Shown: positions 1 to 8,688 of the stretch, in pieces
Layout: each line of letters begins with the position of its first letter
Numbering within the stretch: the stretch's first letter is position 1
DNA from: Pseudoalteromonas rubra
GTDB lineage: Bacteria > Pseudomonadota > Gammaproteobacteria > Enterobacterales > Alteromonadaceae
DNA: 64,000 bases
NCBI RefSeq assembly: GCF_000967655.1
Contig: NZ_JXYA01000020.1
Span: forward strand, 1-64,000
Reading direction: 5' to 3'
Translations under genes and position numbers: made by a program
Notes under the pieces: generated by a model
Databases searched by the model: none
The model's input: the letters and a program-made list of their open reading frames with translations, nothing else
What the model was told of the DNA's origin: nothing

Positions 1-36
1 TTACAGAGTACTCAAGGCAAAGAAGATGGCGCTGAC

Positions 37-738
37 TCAGGGGGTTTCGGTCCTATGCTGAAGCACAGCCGCTGCAATTAGGAAATCAACCTCTGTGTCA
101 ATGTCAATCGAGTTTTCGTTAGACATGATATAAGGGTAATAATCTTGCTCCAGGAAGAGCTTCCCTGACTTTTTGAATTCAGCCTTATCTACCAAGTATA
201 TGGCACCATTCAATTGATAGTATGGGTCCAAATCCTGAGATCTGGTGTTAGTCAGACCTGAGATAAATTGCTTAAAATCATGCTCCTCTTTCAAGCGCGT
301 GCTCCACAATGGAGAATGTGCGCATTCCGTCATAGAGACGATCCCTTTTGCGTTTTTCTCGACATATAGCTCGATCGCTGCATCAATATCCTTTGATGTC
401 CGCAGCGGCGTTGTTGGCTGGAGCAAACAGATTACGTCAAACGCTATCCCGCTGTTATTAGCATACTCGACTGCATGATGAACGACATCCAATGAAGAGG
501 CTGTATCACTCGCTAACTCCGCAGGTCTCAATACCGCAGTAGTGCGCTCATAGGTAGCAGCGATCTCCAGTACTGTTGGGCAATCTGAAGTCGCCAATGT
601 ATGGGTAATATACTGAGAGCCCTTAATCGCTTCAAATGTATGTGCGACAAGAGGCAGCTCACCGAGGACTTTGATATTCTTCTGAGGTAATCTTTTACTG
701 CCAGCTCTAGCAGGAACAATCGCCAGTACTTTTATCAT
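37..738 (-). CDS. legF: CMP-nonulosonate (legionaminate/sialate) cytidylyltransferase
   Basis: Predicted cytosolic enzyme that activates a nonulosonic acid with CTP to the CMP-sugar, the last step before transfer. The N-terminus carries the family signature PARAGSKRLPQKN (about residues 8-20), followed by the Rossmann-like nucleotidyltransferase fold. Length (233 aa) is normal for NeuA/LegF/PseF proteins. I chose the ATG at 738. A TTG at 744 in the same frame has a better-spaced AGGG and overlaps the ptmE stop, so it remains possible. This is the last gene of the seven-gene legionaminate set. Assignment to legionaminate rather than sialate comes from the neighbours legB, legC and ptmE, because the sequence alone does not separate NeuA from LegF. 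Confidence 0.85.
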   Translation of the reverse strand: MIKVLAIVPARAGSKRLPQKNIKVLGELPLVAHTFEAIKGSQYITHTLATSDCPTVLEIAATYERTTAVLRPAELASDTASSLDVVHHAVEYANNSGIAFDVICLLQPTTPLRTSKDIDAAIELYVEKNAKGIVSMTECAHSPLWSTRLKEEHDFKQFISGLTNTRSQDLDPYYQLNGAIYLVDKAEFKKSGKLFLEQDYYPYIMSNENSIDIDTEVDFLIAAAVLQHRTETP

Positions 739-740
739 AA

Positions 741-1799
741 TCAAAACAACCCTAGATCATGAATATCATTTTGTGCTCGTTTAAAATCGTCATGTCTACC
801 TATATCTAACCAGTATTCATGGATTGGAAACTTCAGCACTCGATAACTGTCTTCTGTTTTTTTCTGAAACAAAGACGGCATGTCTAGATACTGATTTTTG
901 GGTACAGAGCGAACGATATCAGGTGATATAACATAGATACCTGCATTAACAAAGTACCTATAAGTAGGCTTTTCAACGATATCAGTAATGACATGCCCGT
1001 CACCTTCAATTACTCCAAAAGGCACTTTAATTTCATAATCTCTGACGCACATTGTCGCATCAGATTTTTGCGATTCATGAAAGTCCAATACTTTTGTGAA
1101 ATTCATGTTTGTCAGAATATCGCCATTAATCATTATTAACGGCTTATTCGGCAAATTATCTGGTAACAGAGATAGTGCTCCAGCCGTTCCAAGTGGCTCC
1201 TCTTCATTTACGTAAGTAATGTTGACGCCAAACTCTTCACCACTTTTAAAGTACTCTGTAATTACTTCTGGTAGATAATGGGTAGAAATATAAAAATTAT
1301 AAAAGCCGAAAGACTTAAAATGTCGGATCAAGGTTTCCAGCATCGGCTTATCACCAACTTTAAGCATTGGCTTAGGGCAGTTATCAGTTAAAGGCCTTAG
1401 TCTTGTTCCAAAGCCGCCAGCCATAATAAAGATCGGATTGTCTTTTTTCTCAACTTCTAGCGCTTCATGCAAGGTTTTCAACCCAACAAGACTACCTCTT
1501 TCATCTACAATAGGCAGAGATAAGCTACTACTGTTACGCATGATCTCTTTTAACTCTGAAGATGTATTGTGCTCTGAAGCTACTATCGGTGATGAATTCA
1601 TCACTTTCTCGACTTGGTCCGATAAGTCAACGCCAGACAATATCCCTCTGCGGATATCGCCATCCGTCACTATGCCGGCAAGTTTATCCCCATCAGCAAT
1701 CACTAACGCGACCCGAAGCGCTTCCCGGTCAATAACTTCCATAGCATCTCTAATGCTGGTCTGTGGCGAGATTATTAAGTTTTTCCACTTGCTCGTCAT
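741..1799 (-). CDS. ptmE: CBS-domain sugar-1-phosphate nucleotidyltransferase (PtmE-like)
   Basis: Two N-terminal CBS domains (about residues 6-115) are fused to a sugar nucleotidyltransferase domain with the signature GGFGTRLRPLT at 128-138 and an NGD metal-binding motif near 226. In Campylobacter, PtmE has this architecture and makes GDP-glucosamine from GlcN-1-P, committing the legionaminate pathway to GDP-linked intermediates. Length (352 aa) agrees with that family. The start ATG overlaps the stop of the upstream acetyltransferase gene (ATGA), so translation is probably coupled. GDP specificity is inferred from family and context. A UDP- or CTP-using paralogue cannot be excluded. Confidence 0.8.
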   Translation of the reverse strand: MTSKWKNLIISPQTSIRDAMEVIDREALRVALVIADGDKLAGIVTDGDIRRGILSGVDLSDQVEKVMNSSPIVASEHNTSSELKEIMRNSSSLSLPIVDERGSLVGLKTLHEALEVEKKDNPIFIMAGGFGTRLRPLTDNCPKPMLKVGDKPMLETLIRHFKSFGFYNFYISTHYLPEVITEYFKSGEEFGVNITYVNEEEPLGTAGALSLLPDNLPNKPLIMINGDILTNMNFTKVLDFHESQKSDATMCVRDYEIKVPFGVIEGDGHVITDIVEKPTYRYFVNAGIYVISPDIVRSVPKNQYLDMPSLFQKKTEDSYRVLKFPIHEYWLDIGRHDDFKRAQNDIHDLGLF

Positions 1800-2446
1800 T
1801 TGGCACCCTGTACTTTAACTGTTGTCTTTGGTCCGTAAGCAATACATTTTTTAGCTAGGCTTTTTGTCAACGATGCTCCAACACCAACAATAGCGTTCTC
1901 ACCAATTGTAATGTTATTGATTATACTTGCTCCGGTAGCCACGTGCACACCGTCTTCAATTCGAACCTGTCCACTCATTGTAACACCTGGCGCTATATGG
2001 CAGTGCATACCAATTGAGCAGTCGTGATCAATTGTAGAGGATGTGTTTACAATTGAGTTTTCTCCAACCGAACTGCCAATACAAACCACCGCATTTTGCA
2101 TGATCTGCACGCCCTCTGCTAATCGAACATTAGCAGAGATATTGGCACTGTTTGCAATCACTTGTGCAAATTTATAACCATCCTTTTTAAAACGCTTATA
2201 TATTTTTTGCCTCAATGATTTATATGGCATCGCACCAATCCCATTGACTAGCTCTACCTGGTGCTTGTCGTATTGCAGAACATCTTCATCACTTGCGTGG
2301 TGCGTGAACTCTGCTAACTGTCTCAAGCTTGGGGAAAGTTCAGGTGCAACTACAGCCAAAATCTGCCGGTTTTGTTGGATCAAGATCTCAGCCAAACCGG
2401 CAGCATGTCCTCCCCCACCGATCAATACCACTGGCAATTTATTCAT
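1796..2446 (-). CDS. legH: NeuD/PglD-family sugar O/N-acyltransferase (LegH-like)
   Basis: This is a 216-aa protein with an N-terminal GGGGHA nucleotide-sugar-binding loop (about residues 10-15) and a C-terminal left-handed beta-helix of hexapeptide repeats (about 95-205), the layout of PglD, NeuD and LegH. In the legionaminate pathway LegH N-acetylates the 4-amino group of the 6-deoxy sugar made by LegB and LegC. It overlaps legI by 8 bp and ptmE by 4 bp, so it sits inside one translationally coupled operon. It could instead be a NeuD-type O-acetyltransferase acting on the finished nonulosonate. The presence of LegB/LegC, which need a partner N-acetyltransferase, favours LegH. Confidence 0.75.
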   Translation of the reverse strand: MNKLPVVLIGGGGHAAGLAEILIQQNRQILAVVAPELSPSLRQLAEFTHHASDEDVLQYDKHQVELVNGIGAMPYKSLRQKIYKRFKKDGYKFAQVIANSANISANVRLAEGVQIMQNAVVCIGSSVGENSIVNTSSTIDHDCSIGMHCHIAPGVTMSGQVRIEDGVHVATGASIINNITIGENAIVGVGASLTKSLAKKCIAYGPKTTVKVQGAK

Positions 2447-3509
2447 CTAGCAATTGACCAACTTGATAATCTTGAGAAGCCTTGGTTTTGAGCACTTTCC
2501 AATATAATGAAGGCGGCATACCATCACCCGGACGCTTAACAGTAATGTGCTCTGGAGTGATCACTTCTCCAGCTTTGAGTGGTTGCACTACAACCAGGCT
2601 TTTTCTAGCCACTTCTTTGTTCTTAATTTCCAGAGGGCGAGGTCCCTTAATACCATCACCCAGCACTCTTTGCGCGATGCGGATCCCATCAACCATGGCC
2701 TTCAACTCTACAGGATCCAGCGACGCTTTATGATCGGGTCCTGGTAAAGACTTATCTGTCGTAAAGTGCTTTTCAATCAAAACAGCGCCTTTAGCTACAG
2801 CGGAAATTGGCACAACAATTCCTTCACTGTGATCTGAGTAGCCAACGGATAGTTTAAACGCGTCTTTCATCGTATCCATAGCGTTCAGATTGATGTCATC
2901 ATAAGGTGCTGGATATTCCGTGGTGCAATGCAACAGGGTCACTTTCTCTTTCAGTAGTGCTTTGCCTTGCTCTGAAAAATACGCTTCTATTAACAACTCA
3001 TCCGTTGGGTCACCATTAGGATGTAGATATCCAAACGCAATTACAGATAACACATATTCTATGTCACTCAGTGTTGCCATACCTGTTGAGACAATTAGAT
3101 CACATCCTGTTCTGGCATGCTCTAAAACAAGCGGTGCGTTTGTTATCTCTCCTGAAGGTAACTTGAGCCTAGTAATACCCAAATCGTTAACTAAAAAGTC
3201 AAGGCTTTCAGAATCGAACGCCGTCGATAAAAATTCAATGCCCAGCTCCTGACAATATTTTACTAGCTTATGATGTGTTTCATAGCTCAACTCTAAACGT
3301 TTGAGCATACTGAACTGGGACTCTTGCTTTCCTGTATTGGCAACTTGGTAATCCGCTTGCTTAGCCGATTCCGTTACCAGGTTTTTAGCTTTAAAGGTTT
3401 GAAATTTAACAATATCCGCACCGGCTTCGTGTGCAGCATCGACCAGTTTAAAAGCCAATTCATCGCTACCGTTGTGGTTAACGCCGGCTTCTGCAATTAT
3501 TAATGTCAT
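2439..3509 (-). CDS. legI: N-acetylneuraminate/legionaminate synthase (NeuB family)
   Basis: This PEP-dependent synthase condenses phosphoenolpyruvate with a 6-carbon N-acyl sugar to give a nine-carbon nonulosonic acid. The N-terminal TIM barrel spans about residues 1-280, starting with IAEAGVNHNG. The C-terminal antifreeze-like SAF domain (about 290-350, LKAGEVITPEHITVKRPG) is characteristic of NeuB/LegI/PseI. Length (356 aa) is standard. It lies 7 bp after legG and overlaps legH. The product is most likely legionaminate because the operon encodes the 4,6-dehydratase and aminotransferase needed for the 2,4-diamino precursor. Confidence 0.87.
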   Translation of the reverse strand: MTLIIAEAGVNHNGSDELAFKLVDAAHEAGADIVKFQTFKAKNLVTESAKQADYQVANTGKQESQFSMLKRLELSYETHHKLVKYCQELGIEFLSTAFDSESLDFLVNDLGITRLKLPSGEITNAPLVLEHARTGCDLIVSTGMATLSDIEYVLSVIAFGYLHPNGDPTDELLIEAYFSEQGKALLKEKVTLLHCTTEYPAPYDDINLNAMDTMKDAFKLSVGYSDHSEGIVVPISAVAKGAVLIEKHFTTDKSLPGPDHKASLDPVELKAMVDGIRIAQRVLGDGIKGPRPLEIKNKEVARKSLVVVQPLKAGEVITPEHITVKRPGDGMPPSLYWKVLKTKASQDYQVGQLLDE

Positions 3510-3516
3510 AATACTC

Positions 3517-4671
3517 TCATTTTAAATCGTAAAACGGCTTACTTGGTTGAAAGTCAAGCTCTTTTAGCATTTGAATTGCTTGCTTGCTTGCATTGCCTGC
3601 ACCATATGGGTTTGAAATTATCTCGTCTTCAGTTTGATATTCACGAGATAGTGCCGCTTTTATCGCTCGTTCAATACTTGGGGCTTGCGCACTACAATGC
3701 AGTACACTTTTCGCAGCTAAACGCCCCTTCTGCCGCACACCAATATTTACGGTTGGGACATCAAAAGAAGGCACTTCAATAATACCACTCGAAGAATTAC
3801 CAATCACCGCCGAAGCGTGCTTCACCGTACTCAAATAACGCTGTTGCCCTAAAGAGGGTATAGCAAAAACCCTCTCACTATTCGCCTGTGCGTAGTGCTC
3901 GAGAATAGGGATTATCTTTCTCCCACCATCATCAGCATTAGGATAGGTTAGAATTACCTGGTGGTCAGGATAAGCATCTAGTGCTGATAAAATCGCATTG
4001 AAACTCTCTTCAGGAGGTTCTTCTCCCAGTGTCACAGGGTGGTAAGTTACTAAAAAATAGGGCGACTTTAAGTCAAACTGCAGAGACTCAGCAATCTCAT
4101 CCACTGTCATAAAATCACTTCTTTTTAAGTGATCTAAGCCAATCGCACCAATATTCTTAACCCGACTTGGTGACTCTCCAAGTTGAATTACACGCTGCCT
4201 ATATTCTTCTGTCGAAGTACCGTGAAGATAGCTGAGTTTACTAATTGCATGCCTGATTGCATCGTCGTAAGCCCCCTCTGTGATCTCACCACCATGAAGA
4301 TGCAAGATAGGAATTCTCAGAATCATGGCTGTCTGAGCAGCAGCCAATGCCTCAAATCTATCTCCTAAAATCACTAAGGCATCTGGCTTCAGTCGACTCA
4401 GTGCGTCTGTAAAGCCTAAAACACCGAGCCCCATACTCTTAGCGGTACCGACCGCCGTGTCAGAAGAGAGTAAGATTTCAATTTTTTCATCAATATTAAA
4501 ACCATCATCTTCTATCTGCTTGTAAGTATTACCGAATTCAGGAGACAAATGCATACCAGAGACGAGCAGCTGTAATGTCAATTCAGGATCATCATGTATG
4601 TCTTTAATCAACCAGTAAAGCAACCCGTATTCGGCACGCGTTCCTGTAAAAACAGCTATTTTTTTACTCAT
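3517..4671 (-). CDS. legG: Hydrolysing nucleotide-sugar 2-epimerase (NeuC/LegG family)
   Basis: GT-B fold UDP-GlcNAc 2-epimerase-family enzyme of 384 aa that releases the nucleotide and inverts C2, giving ManNAc or its 2,4-diacetamido-6-deoxy analogue for the synthase LegI. The N-terminal VFTGTRAEYGLL (about residues 7-18) is typical of hydrolysing NeuC/LegG members. A conserved GNSSSGIIE segment lies near 292. It lies between legC and legI with 2-bp and 7-bp gaps. In this context it probably acts on GDP-2,4-diacetamido-trideoxyglucose rather than UDP-GlcNAc, which is inference from the neighbours. Confidence 0.85.
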   Translation of the reverse strand: MSKKIAVFTGTRAEYGLLYWLIKDIHDDPELTLQLLVSGMHLSPEFGNTYKQIEDDGFNIDEKIEILLSSDTAVGTAKSMGLGVLGFTDALSRLKPDALVILGDRFEALAAAQTAMILRIPILHLHGGEITEGAYDDAIRHAISKLSYLHGTSTEEYRQRVIQLGESPSRVKNIGAIGLDHLKRSDFMTVDEIAESLQFDLKSPYFLVTYHPVTLGEEPPEESFNAILSALDAYPDHQVILTYPNADDGGRKIIPILEHYAQANSERVFAIPSLGQQRYLSTVKHASAVIGNSSSGIIEVPSFDVPTVNIGVRQKGRLAAKSVLHCSAQAPSIERAIKAALSREYQTEDEIISNPYGAGNASKQAIQMLKELDFQPSKPFYDLK

Positions 4672-4673
4672 AA

Positions 4674-5828
4674 TCAGACACCTAATTTAGTCGTTGGTGT
4701 ACTCGGTAAGTTTACAAGACGCGCTTCAACATATTCAGAATATGTCAGATCTCCTCTCAGTGCGTTGCTGAACATGGGCAAACGGTGCATCAATTGCCAA
4801 ATCGGCCTGGTCATAACCCCTTGACTATTCGTTTCCTTTAATAACTGCTCTCGCGCAGCTTTATCTTCACAAATCACCGCATTGAGCCAATAATTTGATT
4901 GCGCGTAAGCAGGTTCAGCTACAAATTTAAACTCACTGCCAACGAAAAAGTCTTGATATTGTTGTGCTAACGCCCTTTTTTGCTTAATAAAAGTAGGTAG
5001 TATCTCAAGCTGTGCACACCCTAACGCAGCATTCAGATTTGGCATACGGTAGTTAAACCCAGCCTCATCGTGAAAAAATTCATATGGATGGGGAACCTTC
5101 GCAGTCGTGGTGACATGCTTAGTACGAGCGCCAGAGTCAACCGTTTGACATAAGACAACGCCTCCGCCACCGGTAGTCATAATTTTATTACCGTTAAAGC
5201 TTACCGCGCCATACTCTCCAAATGTCCCGGTGTGCTTACCTTTGTAATATGAACCAAGGCTTTCCGCTGCATCTTCGACTAAATTAATCTGCCACTTTTT
5301 ACACAATGCAACGAGCTCGTCCAATTCAACAGGGTGGCCAAATGTGTGCATTGGCACTACAGCCTGAATACGCTGCTTCGTGCCGCGATGAATAGTGCCC
5401 TGCTCTGTCAATATTGCATTGTCCTCTAAATAGGTTTCCAATGCTTTAGGACACAGGCCAAGGCTCACTTGTGACACATCTACAAATACAGGCTCTGCCC
5501 CCATGTGATGAAGGGCGTTGCAAGTCGCAACAAACGTAAGAGCTTGGGTTATAACAAGATCACCTGCTCTCACTCCCGCCATATAAAGCGCGGCATGTAA
5601 AGCGGCAGTACCATTGACCGTTGCAACCGCTTTAGCCGTACCCGTGAGGCTTTCTATTTTTTGCTCAAATTCGTCGACGAACTTACCAACACTTGATACA
5701 AAGGTGCTGTCAATAGTCTGTAAAACATATTCTTTTTCATTTCCGCTAAATGTCGGAGCATGAAGCGGTATAAAGTCATCAGTCTGATATAGAGCTCTGA
5801 CAAACTCATTAATTTTTTGTGGTGTCAT
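4674..5828 (-). CDS. legC: DegT/DnrJ/EryC1-family sugar aminotransferase (LegC-like)
   Basis: PLP-dependent nucleotide-sugar aminotransferase of 384 aa. The internal-aldimine lysine is visible as K215 in FNGNKIMTTGGGG, and EDAAES (185-190) supplies the cofactor-contacting Asp. It should aminate C4 of the 4-keto-6-deoxy sugar made by the neighbouring LegB. It resembles the LegC type of this family in length and in the N-terminal segment FIPLHAPTFSGNEKEY. The gene sits 12 bp after legB and 2 bp before legG. Alternatives are PglE- or PerA-like aminotransferases, which do the same chemistry on related sugars. Confidence 0.83.
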   Translation of the reverse strand: MTPQKINEFVRALYQTDDFIPLHAPTFSGNEKEYVLQTIDSTFVSSVGKFVDEFEQKIESLTGTAKAVATVNGTAALHAALYMAGVRAGDLVITQALTFVATCNALHHMGAEPVFVDVSQVSLGLCPKALETYLEDNAILTEQGTIHRGTKQRIQAVVPMHTFGHPVELDELVALCKKWQINLVEDAAESLGSYYKGKHTGTFGEYGAVSFNGNKIMTTGGGGVVLCQTVDSGARTKHVTTTAKVPHPYEFFHDEAGFNYRMPNLNAALGCAQLEILPTFIKQKRALAQQYQDFFVGSEFKFVAEPAYAQSNYWLNAVICEDKAAREQLLKETNSQGVMTRPIWQLMHRLPMFSNALRGDLTYSEYVEARLVNLPSTPTTKLGV

Positions 5829-5840
5829 TACAGCCTCAAA

Positions 5841-7031
5841 TCACATCTTGCTGTCTAGGTATTTGCCAGTTTCTTTATGACCAAAATCAGGGATCATAGT
5901 GAAAAATAGCTCAACAATCTCTTCTTTTGTCCAAGACTTCTGCTCTTTCAGTTGGCTAATTGTATTCTCAAACAATGCGATTTTTTCCGCGTCATACTGC
6001 AACTCGTTCTTTATGATCCCCAGGTTGTTAAACCTCTCCATATCCAGGGTTTCTTTATCCGTGAAGAACTCCTCAAAGTCTTTTTCACCGGTTGTATCAC
6101 TCTTAGTAAACAAGCAAGGCCATTTCCCTTTAGCGGGTAGCGTCTTAACCAACTCACGCGCTTCTTCTTCGGTGCTACACAGGTGCGGCTCATAACCTTT
6201 GTCAGCAAGGTATTTTACTGCGATATCAGCAAAGGTAATCAAATGTAATGATTCGCTCAGCTTCGGGAAGAAAATATCTCTATTATCACCAAAAATACAA
6301 GACATTAGGCAAAGCTCGCCTGATTCCTGTGGGATTACAAAGTAACGTTTAATATCACTTGGAGCAACTATCGGCTGCTGTTTTTCTATACGCTGGTTAA
6401 ACCCGTGCAGCAGGGAGCCGTCGGAGAAGGCAACGTTCGCAAATCGCGCCGTTGATATCGCTATTTCCTCACTGCGACGCATCAAAAACATTTCCATAAT
6501 ACGCTTCGAAGCGCCCATCATATTAACCGGGTTTGCTGCTTTGTCTGTTGAAACACAGAAGTACTTTTTAACACCTGCATCGATAGACTGTTGAATCGTT
6601 TTGTCCGTGTTAAATACGTTGACATCAATCATACGCATCAAAGTATAAGGGTCTTTCTCACTGCGGACATGCTTAAGCGCAGATAAATTAAGTACATAGT
6701 CATATTGGCCATCAGCCTTGATGAAGGCATCATATTCAATTGAACCTATGTCCAGAGCAAAGGTTTGGAAATCTCCATCGATATAACCGTAGGAGCTGCG
6801 AATATCTCTAACTAGCTCCACCATATTGTTTTCACTAATATCCACAACGTGAAGTTTTTTTGGGTTGCGCTTAAAAATCTCTTTAGTCACTGCTTGACCA
6901 ATCGAGCCTGCGCCACCCAGGATCAGAAATCGAGAGTTAGACACTTCTTTTTTCAGCGCCTGTTCAGCAGACTCAATATCTTGCAAAAAAAGCTGCTTTT
7001 GTCTACCTATTAAATTTAGTATTTTGCTCAT
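5841..7031 (-). CDS. legB: NDP-N-acetylglucosamine 4,6-dehydratase (LegB-like)
   Basis: Extended short-chain dehydrogenase of 396 aa with a GGAGSIG dinucleotide-binding loop at 39-45. The active-site region is STDKAANP (161-168) followed by MMGASK (171-176). A Met occupies the position of the usual catalytic Tyr four residues before the Lys, as in WbpM/CapD-like dehydratases. It makes the 4-keto-6-deoxy intermediate and is the first gene of the legionaminate operon. About 120 C-terminal residues extend past the core. The expected substrate is GDP-GlcNAc if ptmE works in this pathway, and UDP-GlcNAc otherwise. Its own promoter is expected in the 916-bp gap upstream. Confidence 0.82.
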   Translation of the reverse strand: MSKILNLIGRQKQLFLQDIESAEQALKKEVSNSRFLILGGAGSIGQAVTKEIFKRNPKKLHVVDISENNMVELVRDIRSSYGYIDGDFQTFALDIGSIEYDAFIKADGQYDYVLNLSALKHVRSEKDPYTLMRMIDVNVFNTDKTIQQSIDAGVKKYFCVSTDKAANPVNMMGASKRIMEMFLMRRSEEIAISTARFANVAFSDGSLLHGFNQRIEKQQPIVAPSDIKRYFVIPQESGELCLMSCIFGDNRDIFFPKLSESLHLITFADIAVKYLADKGYEPHLCSTEEEARELVKTLPAKGKWPCLFTKSDTTGEKDFEEFFTDKETLDMERFNNLGIIKNELQYDAEKIALFENTISQLKEQKSWTKEEIVELFFTMIPDFGHKETGKYLDSKM

Positions 7032-7947
7032 TTATAATCTCGAACTTTTAATAAAAACAGTAATTATCTGATATATATCACACTGTGATATTGCTCATAA
7101 CAACGATATGCGTTTCAGGGGTTTTAACAGCAAGCCTTAGACATCTTTGTCTAAAAAATACTTACACCTTTATAAGGAGTAACCTCATGACAAACCACTT
7201 TGTTTAGCCTATTGAACAAAAACGTAGTAGTCCATGTACTATTCAATTATGCAAGTTGTTTTGACAAAGGCTTGATGATGTAGCTATACGTACTACTTGT
7301 ATTGTGCACTTATCTTAAAGATAAGAGTTTATGTACTAAGCGCTATGAAGGATTTTGTAGCCAAAGCCCCGAATCGTCGCATATTAGTCAACCATATGGC
7401 CCTCTTCTATTGCCTCATCAAGGCGCTTCTGCTCGCCGGATAATTGCTCACACCATTACCCTATTGCATTTAGCTTATGTATGCAGGTATCTCGAACACC
7501 ATTATACTATTTTTGATAAGTGAGTCTAGCTCTCTCATCTACTGGGCACAGCCCTGTCACAGAGCAAGAATAGGCGCTACTGTGAGGTTTTTTACTGAAC
7601 AAGCCTCGCCAAAATCTTCATAGCAAACAGGTAGAAAAATCAGCTAATAATTGTTACATTTTCTGGGCTGATACTTTGGGCCACACGCTGTACACTATGA
7701 GTATTTATATGGCACAAAAGTGCCGGAATGTCAGCATCACAGTACAAATAAACTTAGTCATCTTGTCGCACCATCAGATAATCAAAAATATCAACTATAT
7801 ACAGTCAGGCAGGCGAGGTTGCAAGCTTCTGGATAGACACTCAGCAGAGAACATCATTAACACAATTAAAACTTCAAGAATAAACCCAAATTAGATACGC
7901 ATAGCCAGAGATTGAACGCACAGCTTAGCGGCTGTGATATGTTGGGT
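7032..7947. other. 916-bp gene-free gap inside the polysaccharide locus
   Basis: No convincing gene is present on either strand. It holds the 17-bp palindrome near legB, a hairpin TTAGACA-TCTT-TGTCTAA (7137-7154), a six-codon ORF with an ideal AAGGAG ribosome site (7187-7207), a GGCAC-AAAA-GTGCC hairpin (7711-7724), and a nested inverted repeat just after the GT2 stop codon (TAAACCCAA at 7881-7889 with TTGGGTTTA at 7942-7950; inner CACAGC/GCTGTG at 7919-7936). The open frames at 7302-7523 and 7676-7894 (73 and 72 codons) resemble nothing I recognise. It may be the remains of a lost gene and must contain the promoter for legB. Confidence 0.6.
7075..7091. promoter_or_regulatory. 17-bp palindrome upstream of legB
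   Basis: ATATCACACTGTGATAT consists of perfect 8-bp arms around one central base, 44-60 bp before the legB start. A GATAAT -10-like hexamer lies on the minus strand at 7063-7068, so the palindrome would cover the -35 region. This is the position of an activator or repressor operator. The binding protein is unknown. Confidence 0.4.
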
Positions 7948-8685
7948 TTATATACGGACCTTCACTGCGCTGACGAAGTAGCAGATAAAAAGATATAAAG
8001 ATCTGAAAAACCCTACCTGGGGTTGGCTTCTCAGTATTTTGTAATGCCAGAGCGCGGCTTGCATTTTATTTGCTGAAAGCCCCCCCGCATGCACACGATA
8101 GCGAGCCATTGGCTCTAATATACCTACTGAGTCTGTTTTCATTAATATCTTCAGCCACATATCATAGTCTTCATGGCCTATAGCTTGCTGAAATACAATA
8201 TCAACCTGATCTACATCGTAAATCCCCGTTAAATTCCCAATGTGATTCTTTCTCAGCATATCCTGATAGCTTACAGTTTTAGCTACACTTTTTAGACCAA
8301 GCTCTCTATTTTGGTTATCGACTCTAAAATACGCAGTGTGGGAAGCAGCCTTACCACTTTCCGTCATCGCGGCAATTTGCATTTCCAGCTTCTTCGGTAA
8401 CCACAGGTCATCACTGTCGAGAAAAGCGACATACTTACCCGTCACTTTTCTCAAGCTGTTGTTTCTTGCAGACCAGGCACCCGACGGATTTGAATTATAA
8501 AAATACTTAATTCGGTTATCAGAACTCATAAAGTGCTGAATAATTTCTTTTGTCTTATCCTGGGATTTATCATCAGATATCAACAACTCCCAGTCTTCAT
8601 AAGTTTGTGCCTGGATTGATTCAATACTCTGCGCAATTGTCTTCTCTGCATTGTATGCAGGCATAATAATAGAAACTTTAGCCAT
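7948..8685 (-). CDS. Family 2 glycosyltransferase
   Basis: GT-A fold inverting glycosyltransferase of 245 aa. The N-terminus VSIIMPAYNAEKTIAQSIES (residues 4-23) and FLDSDDLW (about 90-97, with the DxD-type metal site) are diagnostic of GT2 enzymes. It has no strong membrane segment apart from a hydrophobic C-terminal stretch (about 228-241), which may anchor it peripherally to the inner membrane. It lies 3 bp after the GT4 gene and is the last gene before the large gap. It should add one sugar to the undecaprenyl-linked repeat unit. Donor and acceptor cannot be told from sequence. Confidence 0.85.
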   Translation of the reverse strand: MAKVSIIMPAYNAEKTIAQSIESIQAQTYEDWELLISDDKSQDKTKEIIQHFMSSDNRIKYFYNSNPSGAWSARNNSLRKVTGKYVAFLDSDDLWLPKKLEMQIAAMTESGKAASHTAYFRVDNQNRELGLKSVAKTVSYQDMLRKNHIGNLTGIYDVDQVDIVFQQAIGHEDYDMWLKILMKTDSVGILEPMARYRVHAGGLSANKMQAALWHYKILRSQPQVGFFRSLYLFICYFVSAVKVRI

Positions 8686-8688
8686 AAC

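Noticed and set aside
1-36. Possible partial gene at the left edge
   Set aside because: The first 36 bases only show a second in-frame stop (TAA at 1-3) after the legF stop. No start or coding signal can be judged.
7075-7091. CRP-like site before legB
   Set aside because: The half-sites TCACA and TGTGA point outwards with a 1-bp centre, opposite to the CRP consensus TGTGA-N6-TCACA, so a CRP site is not supported.
7302-7523. 73-codon plus-strand ORF in the polysaccharide-locus gap
   Set aside because: Composition is unlike a protein I recognise, no ribosome site, and no family resemblance. Kept only as part of the gap description.
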